A DNA stretch of 64,000 nt, from positions 1 to 64,000 of the forward strand of contig JALNZE010000014.1 in NCBI GenBank assembly GCA_023229465.1. The letters run 5' to 3'. Positions within the stretch are counted from its first letter, which is position 1, and the number at the start of each line of letters is the position of its first letter. The stretch comes from Chitinophagaceae bacterium (GTDB lineage Bacteria; Bacteroidota; Bacteroidia; Chitinophagales; Chitinophagaceae). Positions 45,536 to 55,278 of the stretch are shown one piece after another. The position numbers were made by a program, and so were the translations under genes. Under the pieces are notes generated by a model that did no database searches, was not told the origin of the DNA, and saw only the letters and a program-made list of their open reading frames with translations.

Positions 45536-46591
45536 ATGGAAGTTGATTATATGATAGTAGGGCAAGGCATCTGTGGCACGTTTCTGAGTAATGAGCTGAT
45601 ACAGGCGGGTCAAACAGTTTTGGTGATTGATGAAAACAGACCACAAAGTTCCACCAAAATAGCCAGCGGTGTAATCAACCCCATTACCGGAAGGCGACTG
45701 GTAAGAACATGGGAGATAGAAAAAATGATGCCTTATGCAGTGAATGCATACAAAACATTTGGAGAAAAAATAGCAACACCTCTTATCCGACAATGTAATA
45801 TACTGGATTTTCATCCTACCCCGCAGATGGTATTGGCTTTTGCAGAAAGACAACCAATTGAAAAAGAATATTTGCGCATACCCGATTATGCGGATCAATG
45901 GAAAACTTATTTCAATTATGATTTCACCATTGGAGAAATAAATCCTTGTTGGCTAATTGAGCTGAATCAATTATTGGCAGGATGGAGAGTTGAATTACAA
46001 AAAAAGGAATCACTGTTAGAGGATCTGTTTATTTGGGAGGATTGTATAGTTGCAAAAGACCATATTCAATATCGAAACATTATTGCCCAAAAGATCATTT
46101 TCTGCGATGGTGTATTTGGTTTTGATAATCCCTATTTTAAACTGTTACCCTATTCACCTAACAAAGGAGAGGCACTCATTGTGCATATTCCCGGTCTGCC
46201 CCGAACAAATATTTTCAAGCACGGCATTAATATTGTTCCCTGGGAAGAGGATCTTTTCTGGATTGGGTCGACCTTTGAATGGACATTCAATCACACTAAT
46301 CCCACACCTGATTTCCGAATTAAAACAGAAAAACAACTTAGAAACTGGCTGAAACTACCTTTTAAAGTGGTTGATCATTTTGCAGCTGAAAGGCCCACCA
46401 ACATGGAACGTAGGCCCTTTGTAGGTTTACATCCAGTTACCACATCTGTTGGCATCTTCAATGGTATGGGTACCAAGGGCTGCTCTCTTAGTCCATACTT
46501 TGCCCATGAATTTGTTGAATACCTTTTACAGAATACCCCTCTTACCCCTGAAGTAGATGTAAGGAGATTCGCGAAAATTTTAAGTCGGTAA
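45536..46591 (+). CDS. FAD-dependent oxidoreductase of the DAO family
   Basis: The product has 351 residues. The N-terminal dinucleotide loop YMIVGQGICGTFLSNELI and the following VLVIDENRP strand bind FAD. SGVINPITGRRLVRTW and the C-terminal ERPTNMERRPFVGLHP, then NGMGTKGCSLSP, place it among D-amino-acid-oxidase/glycine-oxidase-like proteins. The substrate is unknown. It is the second gene after the alpha-2-macroglobulin on the same strand (42-bp gap) and may be co-transcribed by proximity only. The stop is 53 bp before the next small membrane protein gene. Confidence 0.85.
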   Translation: MEVDYMIVGQGICGTFLSNELIQAGQTVLVIDENRPQSSTKIASGVINPITGRRLVRTWEIEKMMPYAVNAYKTFGEKIATPLIRQCNILDFHPTPQMVLAFAERQPIEKEYLRIPDYADQWKTYFNYDFTIGEINPCWLIELNQLLAGWRVELQKKESLLEDLFIWEDCIVAKDHIQYRNIIAQKIIFCDGVFGFDNPYFKLLPYSPNKGEALIVHIPGLPRTNIFKHGINIVPWEEDLFWIGSTFEWTFNHTNPTPDFRIKTEKQLRNWLKLPFKVVDHFAAERPTNMERRPFVGLHPVTTSVGIFNGMGTKGCSLSPYFAHEFVEYLLQNTPLTPEVDVRRFAKILSR

Positions 46592-46644
46592 TTGTTGACA
46601 AAAAATTAATATTGTAGCAACCCTTAACCCCAAAAAAAATTTAA

Positions 46645-47076
46645 ATGGATAGAATACCTGTCGCTACCACCGTCAAGCCACCAGTAGACAATAGTTATGT
46701 TATTCCGCTTACTTACCGTAAGATGGAAAATCTGCACATCGTTTTCTGGCTCTTTAAAGATGTTGCCTGGTGCATGGTATGGCGTCCGCTGGGTATCGCC
46801 ATGATCTTTCCAACACTGATTATCTCCATTATTATTGCCTGGAGAACCAGGCAGTATATGTCTGAACTCTGTCATAACCTCGCCATCACCATCTGGATTA
46901 CCGCTAACTCATACTGGATGGCCAGTGAATTCCTTCATTTTGATACGAAACACCTGGTGGGAGAATTTACCTATAAACACCTGGCATTGATTCCCTTTGG
47001 ATTAGGCATCCTGGTTCTTACATTTTATTATGTGTTCTGGAAGCCCCGTCACAGGAGCGAACTTGAAACATTGTAG
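46645..47076 (+). CDS. Small integral membrane protein, function unknown
   Basis: The product has 143 residues. Hydrophobic segments lie at about residues 30-45, 47-67 (IAMIFPTLIISIIIAWRT), 77-95 and 111-132 (ALIPFGLGILVLTFYYVFW), so four short membrane spans are likely. Aromatic residues and His are frequent (ITANSYWMASEFLHFDTKHL). I recognise no family. A -7-like TAATATTG about 35 bp upstream suggests its own promoter. It is convergent with the MFS gene. Confidence 0.7.
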   Translation: MDRIPVATTVKPPVDNSYVIPLTYRKMENLHIVFWLFKDVAWCMVWRPLGIAMIFPTLIISIIIAWRTRQYMSELCHNLAITIWITANSYWMASEFLHFDTKHLVGEFTYKHLALIPFGLGILVLTFYYVFWKPRHRSELETL

Positions 47077-47101
47077 CAAAAAAACCTGGAATCATTCCAT
47101 T

Positions 47102-48244
47102 TTACCAGGACTTTATTTTGGTGGCCAATACAGTAGTGCCAAATCCTACAATAGCTATTAAAGCAAATGACCAACGTAAACTGAATGCCTGGGAAATAAA
47201 CCCGATTAAAGGCGGCCCCATTAAAAATCCAAAGAAGCCAATGGTTGATACGGCAGTGAGTGCCATCCCTGGCGATAAAGATTTTGATCTTCCTGCTGCA
47301 CTGTATACTAAAGGAATAACGGAAGATACCCCAATGCCTACCAGTAAAAACCCAATAGTAGCCGTTACAATACCTGGAAATAATACGGCAGTGAATAAAC
47401 CCGCAGTGATGATGATACCACTTGCCTGTAATACTTTTTGTGTACCCAGTTTAGTAACTAAACGATCCCCGATAAAACGTCCGCCGGCCATCGTACTCAT
47501 AAACGCGGCATAGCCAAGCGTAGTCAATTCTTTGGGTGCAGCCACCACTTTCTGAAAATACACGCCGCTCCAGTCAAACATAGTGCCCTCACAAACCATA
47601 CAACTAAAGGCAATCAATCCAAATTGAAATAAAATACGATCAGGCATTACAAAGAATGACTGGCCGGTATGTACCGTATCTTTGGGAAGGGTGAATTGAT
47701 GAATGTATAGAATCAAAAGAATGCTAATACCGGCAATTAAACAAAAATGAAATAAGGGAGAAAAATTTTTTGAAACAGCTATTGTTCCGATGGCTGCTCC
47801 TGTAAAACCTGCAAGACTCCATATGCCATGAAAGGATGCCATGATAGATCTGCCATATAAATTTTCAACACCTACTGCCTGTGTATTCATGGAAATATTA
47901 CAGATATTACCCAGTAAGCCATATAAAAAAACAAAGGGTACCAGTTGCCATATCGTAGGGGCATTTCCGATGAATATCAAAATGAGTGGATAACAAATGG
48001 CTGCTGCAGTAATAACCTTTTTGCTTCCATACCTGGTAAGTAGCCAGCCAGACAATAACAGGCTGACCATGGAACCGGCAGGCAAGGCAAATAACACACC
48101 GCCCAAAACAGCATCACTCATATGCAAAGCAGCCTTGATATCTGGTATACGGCTGGCCCAGCTGGAAAAGCTTAATCCGGCTAAAAAGAAAAAAGTAGCT
48201 ACGGCCCATCTATGGGCCCTTTGGGAGACTGGGGCAGATGTCAT
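47102..48244 (-). CDS. MFS transporter, YbjJ-like
   Basis: The product has 380 residues and about 12 membrane segments. The N-terminal FFLAGLSFSSWASRIPDIKAALHMSDAVLGGVLFALPAGS is characteristic of the YbjJ-like branch of the major facilitator superfamily, with the loop 2-3 motif GWLLTRYGSKKV. The substrate is unknown. It is transcribed toward 46645-47076. A weak CCTGG/CCAGG hairpin (47085-47109) covers its 3' end. It diverges from aspS with a 116-bp gap between starts. Confidence 0.85.
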   Translation of the reverse strand: MTSAPVSQRAHRWAVATFFFLAGLSFSSWASRIPDIKAALHMSDAVLGGVLFALPAGSMVSLLLSGWLLTRYGSKKVITAAAICYPLILIFIGNAPTIWQLVPFVFLYGLLGNICNISMNTQAVGVENLYGRSIMASFHGIWSLAGFTGAAIGTIAVSKNFSPLFHFCLIAGISILLILYIHQFTLPKDTVHTGQSFFVMPDRILFQFGLIAFSCMVCEGTMFDWSGVYFQKVVAAPKELTTLGYAAFMSTMAGGRFIGDRLVTKLGTQKVLQASGIIITAGLFTAVLFPGIVTATIGFLLVGIGVSSVIPLVYSAAGRSKSLSPGMALTAVSTIGFFGFLMGPPLIGFISQAFSLRWSFALIAIVGFGTTVLATKIKSW

Positions 48245-48303
48245 GGTTACAAAGATGACGTAAAATCAAAAACGGCTGTATTTTTCATGCTTAAATTGCT
48301 GAA

Positions 48304-48336
48304 TTGGGCGGGCTTGGGGCATTTCGGTTATATTTG
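48304..48336 (+). promoter_or_regulatory. aspS promoter
   Basis: TATATTTG (48329-48336) fits TAnnTTTG exactly, with TTGG (48304-48307) 21 bp upstream as a partial -33. The expected start of transcription near 48343 leaves about 18 nt before the ATG at 48361. Confidence 0.55.
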
Positions 48337-48360
48337 CCGCCGGAAAACGTGAGACGTGAA

Positions 48361-50232
48361 ATGTCTTACGATAACAATCATTTAGCAACAGAAATAATCA
48401 ATCGTATGTATCGTTCGCACACATGTGGAGAGTTAAGAATCAGTGATGTTACCAAGGAAGTAACCCTGGCCGGTTGGGTTCAGACAGTTCGAAAATTTGG
48501 CGCTATCACTTTTATCGATCTGCGTGACCGCTATGGCATTACCCAATTATTGTTTGGAGAAGAATTGAATGGTTTACTGGATGCCAATCCATTGGGCAGA
48601 GAATTTGTTTTGCAGGCAACCGGCAAAGTTTCTGAACGCAGCAACAAGAACGCAAATATGGTAACAGGTGATATTGAGCTTTCTGTAAAATCTTTTAAGA
48701 TCCTCAACAAATCTGCCATCCCCCCATTCACCATTCAGGATGATACAGATGGAGGTGATGATATCCGTATGAAATATCGTTACCTCGATCTTCGTCGCAA
48801 TGCAGTAAAGAAAAACCTGGAACTACGTTATGCTGTAAACCGATCTGCCAGAAATTACCTGCATGAGAACCATTTCATGGATATTGAAACACCATTCCTC
48901 ATCAAATCCACACCGGAAGGCGCCAGGGATTTTGTAGTGCCTTCAAGAATGAATCCCGGACAGTTTTACGCGTTACCCCAATCGCCCCAAACCTTCAAGC
49001 AATTATTGATGGTGAGCGGGTATGACAGGTACTACCAGATTGTAAAATGTTTCAGGGATGAAGATCTGCGTGCAGACAGGCAGCCGGAATTTACACAAAT
49101 CGATTGTGAGATGGCTTTTGTTGAACAGGAAGATATCCTGACCATGTTTGAAAGCCTGATCAAACGCATTTTCAAAGACGTTAAGAATATTGACTATACA
49201 GAGACCGTGGAACGCATGAGCTGGGAAGAAGCGATGTGGCAGTTTGGTAACGACAAACCGGATATCCGTTTCGGAATGAAGATTGCCAATCTAAAATCGG
49301 CTTTTCTGAAAGGCGGTTCTATACAGGCTACGGGAGAATTAATTAATGGCGCCGGCTTTGCTGTGTTCGACAATGCAGAAACCGTATTGGCCATTGCCGC
49401 GCCTGGCTGCAATGAATACACCCGTAAACAAACCGATGAATTAACAGAATGGGTAAAACGCCCGCAGATTGGTATGCAGGGTATGGTGTATATCAAATGC
49501 AATGCAGATGGCACTTATAAAAGCAGTGTAGATAAGTTTTATACAGAAGATACATTAAAAGACATTGCAGACGCAGCCGGTGCCAAAGCAGGTGATCTTG
49601 TTTTAATATTAGCGGGCCGTGAAGAAAGAACACGTAAAGCTACCAGCGAATTACGTTTGGAAATGGGCAAGCGCCTGGGCTTCAGAAAAGAGGCTGAATT
49701 TAAATTAGTATGGGTGATGGATTTCCCATTATTTGAATATGCAGAAGAAGACAACCGCTGGGTTGCCCGTCACCACCCATTCACATCACCAAAACCCGAT
49801 CAGATAGAAGTGATGATTAACAATAACCCATTGATCGAAAATGCTGAAAAATACCTCGATCATCCCTATTCCAATATCAAAGCCAATGCTTACGATATGG
49901 TTTTAAATGGTAACGAAATTGGCGGTGGCTCTATCCGTATCTACCAAAGAGAACTGCAGGAAAAAATGTTTGCCGCATTGGGCATGAGTGAAGAAGAGGC
50001 CTTACACAAATTTGGTTTCTTACTCGGCGCCTTTGAATATGGCGCACCGCCACATGGAGGTATCGCCTTTGGCTTTGACCGCTTATGTTCCATACTTGGT
50101 GGCAGCGAAAGTATCCGCGACTTTATCGCCTTCCCCAAAAATAATAGCGGCCGTGATGTGATGCTGGATGCACCCAGCAGTATTGATGATAAACAGTTTG
50201 ATGAATTGCAGATAAAGCTGAATTTGAAATAA
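48361..50232 (+). CDS. aspS: Aspartyl-tRNA synthetase
   Basis: The product has 623 residues from the ATG at 48361; most orthologues would begin at the in-frame MYRSHTCGELR (48406), so that start is also possible. Class II synthetase layout: OB-fold anticodon domain (VTLAGWVQTVRKFGAITFIDLRDRYG), motif 1, motif 2 (CFRDEDLRADRQPEFTQID), the bacterial GAD insertion (about residues 300-410), and motif 3 (APPHGGIAFGFDRL). It charges tRNA-Asp in the cytosol. The gene has its own promoter, and no clear terminator follows. Confidence 0.97.
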   Translation: MSYDNNHLATEIINRMYRSHTCGELRISDVTKEVTLAGWVQTVRKFGAITFIDLRDRYGITQLLFGEELNGLLDANPLGREFVLQATGKVSERSNKNANMVTGDIELSVKSFKILNKSAIPPFTIQDDTDGGDDIRMKYRYLDLRRNAVKKNLELRYAVNRSARNYLHENHFMDIETPFLIKSTPEGARDFVVPSRMNPGQFYALPQSPQTFKQLLMVSGYDRYYQIVKCFRDEDLRADRQPEFTQIDCEMAFVEQEDILTMFESLIKRIFKDVKNIDYTETVERMSWEEAMWQFGNDKPDIRFGMKIANLKSAFLKGGSIQATGELINGAGFAVFDNAETVLAIAAPGCNEYTRKQTDELTEWVKRPQIGMQGMVYIKCNADGTYKSSVDKFYTEDTLKDIADAAGAKAGDLVLILAGREERTRKATSELRLEMGKRLGFRKEAEFKLVWVMDFPLFEYAEEDNRWVARHHPFTSPKPDQIEVMINNNPLIENAEKYLDHPYSNIKANAYDMVLNGNEIGGGSIRIYQRELQEKMFAALGMSEEEALHKFGFLLGAFEYGAPPHGGIAFGFDRLCSILGGSESIRDFIAFPKNNSGRDVMLDAPSSIDDKQFDELQIKLNLK

Positions 50233-50419
50233 TGGAGGCCTCAAAACATCTATGAAATAAAAAAGGCTGATTCCGATTATTTTGAGGAATACTACTTTTT
50301 AACCTGCTTTCAGAATAAATCTATTCTATCTGTGGCAATTATGACATCCATTGAACCTGCTGAAATGTAAAGTAATATATTTGCCGGGCAACAGCAACAA
50401 TAACCTGTTGTACACATTC

Positions 50420-50935
50420 ATGAAAATATTGACCATTTATCGAATTCTCACTTATGTGCTGTTACCAATTGCTGTATTGTTTGGCATGATAGATTTCTTC
50501 ATGTTATTCTCTGCACTGGCAAACCCGGCATTACTGTTTATCGTGTTTATCATAGCGGGCTTTGTAATCTATACTTTTGCGAGCCTACGCTTTCTAACCA
50601 ATGGTATCGATAGCAATAAGCCCTGCAAAACCTCGCTGAGAGACTGGATAAAAGTGAATGGATATGTATCTGTTTTTCTGGGCGTTAGTTTTCTAATGAA
50701 TGCATTGAGTATATTTTTTTCAAGTGAAACGGGCCTAAGACAAGTACTTAGTAATTTCCTGGAATCACAACCCAATGTACCACCGATGTTAACTCCTGAC
50801 CTGTTTATCTATATGATGAAAATAGCGGCATATTTTTTATTTTTTGTGAGTGTTGTTTTACTGGCGCACATTCTCCTGAACTTCCGCCTCCTGAAACAGT
50901 ATGGATATCTCTTTGATGAAAAAGCAGCTTCCTGA
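50420..50935 (+). CDS. Four-helix membrane protein, function unknown
   Basis: The product has 171 residues from the ATG at 50420; the frame extends 23 codons upstream, but a -7 element TATATTTG (50376-50383) lies in that stretch. Four hydrophobic segments are clear: residues about 8-30, 38-58, 75-97 and 134-157, with short polar loops. No motif is recognised. It lies 64 bp upstream of rarA on the same strand and may share its transcript. Confidence 0.7.
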   Translation: MKILTIYRILTYVLLPIAVLFGMIDFFMLFSALANPALLFIVFIIAGFVIYTFASLRFLTNGIDSNKPCKTSLRDWIKVNGYVSVFLGVSFLMNALSIFFSSETGLRQVLSNFLESQPNVPPMLTPDLFIYMMKIAAYFLFFVSVVLLAHILLNFRLLKQYGYLFDEKAAS

Positions 50936-50999
50936 TCGCTTTTTGGCCATTCTGCAAAGACACAGTCTCACCCTTCCAAATTTTTGTTACTTTTCAGGA

Positions 51000-52310
51000 G
51001 TGAATAGCCATACTCCATTAGCCGAAAGAATGCGTCCGGAAACCCTCGATGACCTGGTTGGACAGGAACACCTGACCGGCAGGGGAAGTATTTTACGAAC
51101 CTCCATAGAACAGGGTAAAGTACCCTCTATGATACTTTGGGGCCCTCCGGGAGTGGGTAAAACCACCATCGCTAATATTATCGCTCACAGTTTACAGGTT
51201 CCCTATTTTCAACTCAGCGCCATTAACAGCGGAGTGAAAGAAGTAAGAGAAGTGATTGAAGAAGCAAAACAGCAAAAAGGAACCATTTTATTTATTGATG
51301 AGATACACCGCTTCAACAAAGGCCAGCAGGATGCCTTGCTGGGTGCTGTTGAAAAAGGAATTATTACACTGATTGGCGCCACAACAGAAAATCCCTCCTT
51401 TGAGGTAAACAGCGCCTTACTAAGCCGATGCCAGGTGTACGTTTTAAAAGCCTTACAGGATAAAGATTTGATCAGGTTATTACACCAGGTAATTGAAAAG
51501 GATACGGAAATAAATAAACTGGATATCCGGTTACAGGAAACAGAGGCGCTGATCAATATCAGCGGAGGTGATGCCCGTAAACTCCTCAACCTTTTTGAAC
51601 TGGCAGTTACAAACCTGCCCAATTTCCCCCTCCTTCCCGGGGAGGGAACTGATGATGTGCCTGCATCACCGGGAGTGGTTATAACAGATGCGGTAGTAAT
51701 GCAGATTGCCCAAAAAAAAATAGCCCTCTATGATAAACAGGGCGAACAGCATTATGATATCATTTCCGCATTTATCAAAAGCATGCGGGGCAGCGACCCG
51801 AATGGAGCCGTTTATTGGCTTGCAAGAATGATTGAAGGAGGAGAAGATGTAAAATTCATAGCCCGGCGTATGCTCATTTTTGCGAGTGAAGATATTGGTA
51901 ATGCGAATCCGAATGCTTTACTGTTGGCGAATGCGACTTTTGATGCAGTGTCTAAAATAGGTTACCCTGAAAGCAATATTATTTTATCACAATGTGTTAC
52001 CTACCTCGCATCATCTGCGAAGAGTAATGCCGCTGTGGTAGCCATTGGCGCCGCACAAAATGCCGTAAAACAATATGGCGACCTACCCGTTCCCTTGCAT
52101 ATACGCAATGCGCCTACCAAAATGATGAAGGATATGAATTATGGAAAAGGATACCAATATTCACACCTTGGAGAAGGAAATTTTATAGAGCAGGAATATC
52201 TACCCGAAAAATTATCCGGCACTTCATTTTATGATCCGGGTAATAATGCCAGAGAGAATGAATTACGAAAATTTTTGAAGGAGCGATGGAAGAAGAAATA
52301 TGGATATTAA
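51000..52310 (+). CDS. rarA: Replication-associated recombination protein A (AAA+ ATPase)
   Basis: The product has 436 residues from a GTG at 51000, chosen because orthologues begin about ten residues before LAERMRPETLDDLVGQEHL; the frame is open 33 codons further. RarA/MgsA acts at stalled forks with SSB. Seen are the Walker A GPPGVGKTT, Walker B ILFIDEIHRFNKGQQD, sensor 1 GATTENPSFE, the sensor 2 region SGGDARKLLN, and the tetramerisation domain (KSMRGSDPNGAVYWLARM, then RRMLIFASEDIGNANP). The next feature downstream is the palindromic repeat array. Confidence 0.95.
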   Translation: MNSHTPLAERMRPETLDDLVGQEHLTGRGSILRTSIEQGKVPSMILWGPPGVGKTTIANIIAHSLQVPYFQLSAINSGVKEVREVIEEAKQQKGTILFIDEIHRFNKGQQDALLGAVEKGIITLIGATTENPSFEVNSALLSRCQVYVLKALQDKDLIRLLHQVIEKDTEINKLDIRLQETEALINISGGDARKLLNLFELAVTNLPNFPLLPGEGTDDVPASPGVVITDAVVMQIAQKKIALYDKQGEQHYDIISAFIKSMRGSDPNGAVYWLARMIEGGEDVKFIARRMLIFASEDIGNANPNALLLANATFDAVSKIGYPESNIILSQCVTYLASSAKSNAAVVAIGAAQNAVKQYGDLPVPLHIRNAPTKMMKDMNYGKGYQYSHLGEGNFIEQEYLPEKLSGTSFYDPGNNARENELRKFLKERWKKKYGY

Positions 52311-52373
52311 ACGAATGTACATTTTGAAGACGTAATTTTTTTGTGTGATTTTTCAATATATCAGGCACCCAAT

Positions 52374-52664
52374 GGGTAGCCCCTACGGGGCATCTATATT
52401 TAAATCCAAATGTTTGCTACAGAGCGGTTATCCCTACGGGATATTTTGATTTTTTGAATCGCTGATTTAAAACGGGTTATGCCTTGTTACAAAGCGGTTA
52501 TCCCTACGGGATATTTTGATTTTTTGAATCGCCGATTTAAAACGGGTTCCGCCTTGTTACAAAGCGGTTATCCCTACGGGATACACATTTGCCTATCCCG
52601 TAGGGATAACCGCTCTGTAGCACAAATACGTGGTATAAATACATTGCCCCGTTAGGGGCTACCC
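52374..52664. repeat. REP/BIME-like palindromic repeat array
   Basis: Three direct 28-bp units (52416-52443, 52486-52513, 52556-52583) and one inverted unit (52594-52621) each contain the hairpin ATCCC-TAC-GGGAT preceded by AGCGGTT or AAAGCGGTT. The first three recur with an exact 70-bp period, and their spacers are almost identical. The whole is bracketed by an inverted pair, 52374-52392 and 52645-52664, each a hairpin of the type GCCCC-TAC-GGGGC. The array lies between rarA and a REP-associated transposase, and resembles REP/BIME elements in position and structure. Confidence 0.85.
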
Positions 52665-52698
52665 TTCGCATTTTAGAATAATTTCAGGCTAAAAGAAT

Positions 52699-53163
52699 AT
52701 GGCAAACACCTATACGCAATTATATATACAATGTGTTTTTGCGGTAAAATACCGTAAGGCAATGATTAGCCAAGTTTGGGATGAACGCCTTCGTCATTAT
52801 ATAACGGCTATTGTTCAAAACAATGGGCATAAAATGCTTTCTATTAATAATATGCCTGATCACCTTCATTTATTTATTGGGTTGAATCCGGCACAATCCC
52901 TTTCAACCCTAATGAAACTGGTGAAAGGGGATTCGTCAGAATGGATTAATACAGAAAAATTAACTGTCCAAAAATTTAACTGGCAAGAAGGCTATGGTGC
53001 ATTCAGCTATTCAAAATCACAGATACGGGATGTATCAAAATATATTGAGCATCAACAGGAACATCACCAGAAAAAGAATTTTCTGGAAGAATATAAAACT
53101 ATGCTGGAATGCTTTGCAATTGAATACAATGAACAATACATCTTCAAAGAGATGGAAGGCTGA
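52699..53163 (+). mobile_element. REP-associated tyrosine transposase (IS200/IS605 TnpA-like, Y1/HUH)
   Basis: The product has 154 residues and is a single-strand DNA transposase/nickase domain. The HUH motif is MPDHLHLFI (H55 and H57). The likely catalytic tyrosine is Y115 in SQIRDVSKYIEHQQEHH, and the GYGAFSYSKS segment precedes it. There is no TnpB. Only the upstream side carries palindromic repeats; nothing similar follows the gene within 50 bp. This is the layout expected of a REP-associated (RAYT) gene rather than a standard insertion sequence with two ends. The frame is intact, so it may be active. Confidence 0.85.
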
Positions 53164-53209
53164 TCTGGCTGCAAGGTCTGACCATGCTAATACAGATTTA
53201 TTACTATTA

Positions 53210-54691
53210 TTATTTATTCAATGATTGAGGCACCAATCTTTCTGAAATTTTTTGTGTGTTGCCAACGCCTCTCTCCCCCCCTTCATGATACTCTGCATCT
53301 TCATTCACATCCCATAAATCATAGAGCTCATTTCCCGCAATGATATTTTTCGCGGCCAGCATGGCGGTCATCATACTATGATCCTGGTTATTGTATTTGT
53401 GCATACCGTTACGGCCCACCAAATACAGACCGGGATAGGCTTTCAGTGCCTCACGTACTGATTCCACATTTTCTTTGTAAGAATGATCATACACCGGATA
53501 GGCCTTGGGTTGCCGCACAACATATCCATCTACAACAGCGCTGTCTTTGGTTAAACCGATCTGTTCAATTTCTTTTTTTGCCAGGCTGATCAGGGTTTCA
53601 TCTGAGCTGGTCCACAAGCCATCACCTTCAAAACAAAAATATTCCAGTCCGTAGCAGGCCATATTGGGATCTGGTACCATAAACGGACTCCATGATTTAA
53701 AATTTTGTATCCGGCCTACTTTCACACTGGGATCGTGAATATAAATCCAGTTATCAGAAAAAGCATCTTCATCTTTACAGATCAGTACTACCGTTAAAAA
53801 ATCCCGATAACCCAATTGATGCGCCGAGTTAAAAGCTTTCTGAGGAAAACGGGGTGTAACAGCGTTAATTAATTCGCGCATAGGCGCTGAAGACAGTACA
53901 TAATCAAATCCTTCTAAAGTTCTCTCATCAGTTGTATGAACTGTCCACAAATTATGCGTAAAATGTATGTTTGTAACACCACTATTCATATCTATCTGAA
54001 CACCCATCTGCCTGCATTTAACAGCGCAGGTTTCCCACATCATGCCGGGGCCATATTTCGGATAACGGAATGAATCAATTAGGGTCTTGATTACTTTATC
54101 CTTATCCCCACTACCTGCTTTGGGTTTGAACAAAGCATTCCAGATAGCACTGCTTAATGATAGCCCTTTAATACGTTGCGCGGCCCAGTCGGCTGAAATT
54201 TCATTACAGGGAATACCCCATACCTTCTCCGTATAGGTTTTGAAAAAGATATTGAACAGTCGTTGTCCGAACTGGTTAATTACCCAGTCTTCAAAATTGG
54301 TTGGATTCTTAACCGGAAATGCTTTTGCTTTCAGGTAACTCAATACACATAACCCACTTTCTATGATACCCAATTTATTCAGTGCATCAAACGCGACCAA
54401 TGGGTAAGAAAAGAATTTTTTATTGTAATAGATGCGCGAACTGCGCGGTCTTTCCAGCATTTCATCACCCAATATCTCCGTCCAAAAATCTTCTACTTCT
54501 TTTGATTTGGAAAAAAACCGATGCCCGCCAATATCAAAATGATACCCTTTGTAGCTTTCTGTTCTTGAGATACCCCCTACATAGGTTGGATCTTTTTCAA
54601 ATACAGTTACCTGCTGGCCAGCCCTACCCAATAAATAAGCAGCGGTTAAGCCTGCCGGGCCGGCTCCTATGATGGCTATTCTTTTTGACAT
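53210..54691 (-). CDS. NAD(P)/FAD-dependent oxidoreductase, UDP-galactopyranose-mutase-like
   Basis: The product has 493 residues starting MSKRIAIIGAGPAGLTAAYLL (54691). The FAD loop GAGPAGL and the strand VTVFEKDPTYVGG are followed by SYKGYHFDIGGHRFFSKSKEVEDFW, typical of amine-oxidase/UDP-galactopyranose-mutase-like flavoproteins often found in surface polysaccharide loci. The C-terminal GLYLVGRNGMHKYNNQDHSM motif completes the FAD site. The precise substrate is unknown, and there are no glycosyltransferase genes beside it here. It is convergent with the transposase gene and divergent from elaA. Confidence 0.85.
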   Translation of the reverse strand: MSKRIAIIGAGPAGLTAAYLLGRAGQQVTVFEKDPTYVGGISRTESYKGYHFDIGGHRFFSKSKEVEDFWTEILGDEMLERPRSSRIYYNKKFFSYPLVAFDALNKLGIIESGLCVLSYLKAKAFPVKNPTNFEDWVINQFGQRLFNIFFKTYTEKVWGIPCNEISADWAAQRIKGLSLSSAIWNALFKPKAGSGDKDKVIKTLIDSFRYPKYGPGMMWETCAVKCRQMGVQIDMNSGVTNIHFTHNLWTVHTTDERTLEGFDYVLSSAPMRELINAVTPRFPQKAFNSAHQLGYRDFLTVVLICKDEDAFSDNWIYIHDPSVKVGRIQNFKSWSPFMVPDPNMACYGLEYFCFEGDGLWTSSDETLISLAKKEIEQIGLTKDSAVVDGYVVRQPKAYPVYDHSYKENVESVREALKAYPGLYLVGRNGMHKYNNQDHSMMTAMLAAKNIIAGNELYDLWDVNEDAEYHEGGERGVGNTQKISERLVPQSLNK

Positions 54692-54742
54692 ATGCAGCAA
54701 TCGTAAATAATGGGGGGTTAGCTGAATAAAGTGCCAAAGGTG

Positions 54743-54773
54743 TGAAATTATTGTGGTTCTACCGCTATTTTTG
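54743..54773 (+). promoter_or_regulatory. elaA promoter
   Basis: TGTG (54743-54746), 19 bp, then TATTTTTG (54766-54773) fit the phylum pattern with one mismatch in the -33. The gene starts at 54814. Confidence 0.5.
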
Positions 54774-54813
54774 CCCCACTAACTTAACAGGCAGCTCATA
54801 AAAACAGGTTCTA

Positions 54814-55278
54814 ATGACAGAAAGTAAATTTACCATCTATAGTAAGCCCTTTGCAGAACTAACCCCTTTCGAGTTATACGATATTATTCGTTTGCGTAAT
54901 GAAGTTTTTATTGTAGAACAAAGCTGTGTGTTTCAGGACGCTGATAATAAAGACCTTTCTTCGCATCATTTAATGATATGGGACGATAAAACCCTTGTTG
55001 CTTATGCCAGATTATTACCGAAAGGTTTGGCATACGAACAAATGTCGATTGGAAGGGTAATCAGCTCACCGGCCTACCGCGGAAAGGGAGCAGGCAAAAT
55101 TTTAATGTTACATGCCATAGCGGCGTGCAAAGCATTATTTGGTGATGGCCCTATCAGAATTGGCGCACAGTTATACCTGAAAAAATTTTACGAATCTTTC
55201 GGTTTTGTGCAAACCAGTGATATGTATCTGGAGGATAATATTGAGCATATAGAAATGAGAAAGGCAATGAGTAAATGA
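54814..55278 (+). CDS. elaA: GNAT acetyltransferase, ElaA family
   Basis: The product has 154 residues. ElaA signature sequence is clear: the TPFELYDIIRLRNEVFIVEQSCVFQDADNKD stretch (residues about 17-47), HHLMIWDD, then the acetyl-CoA loop SIGRVISSPAYRGKGAGKILM and the KKFYESFGF strand near the C-terminus. The substrate of the family is not established. Its last 18 bases and stop codon lie in a perfect inverted repeat shared with the end of uvrA. Confidence 0.9.
   Translation: MTESKFTIYSKPFAELTPFELYDIIRLRNEVFIVEQSCVFQDADNKDLSSHHLMIWDDKTLVAYARLLPKGLAYEQMSIGRVISSPAYRGKGAGKILMLHAIAACKALFGDGPIRIGAQLYLKKFYESFGFVQTSDMYLEDNIEHIEMRKAMSK

Noticed and set aside
47085..47109. CCTGG/CCAGG hairpin between convergent genes
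   Set aside because: The stem is five pairs with a 15-nt loop and overlaps the end of the MFS gene; too weak to list as a terminator.
52416..52621. Regular 70-bp repeats considered as a CRISPR array
   Set aside because: Spacers are nearly identical to each other, repeats are long palindromes with one inverted copy, and no cas genes are near; a transposase is adjacent instead.
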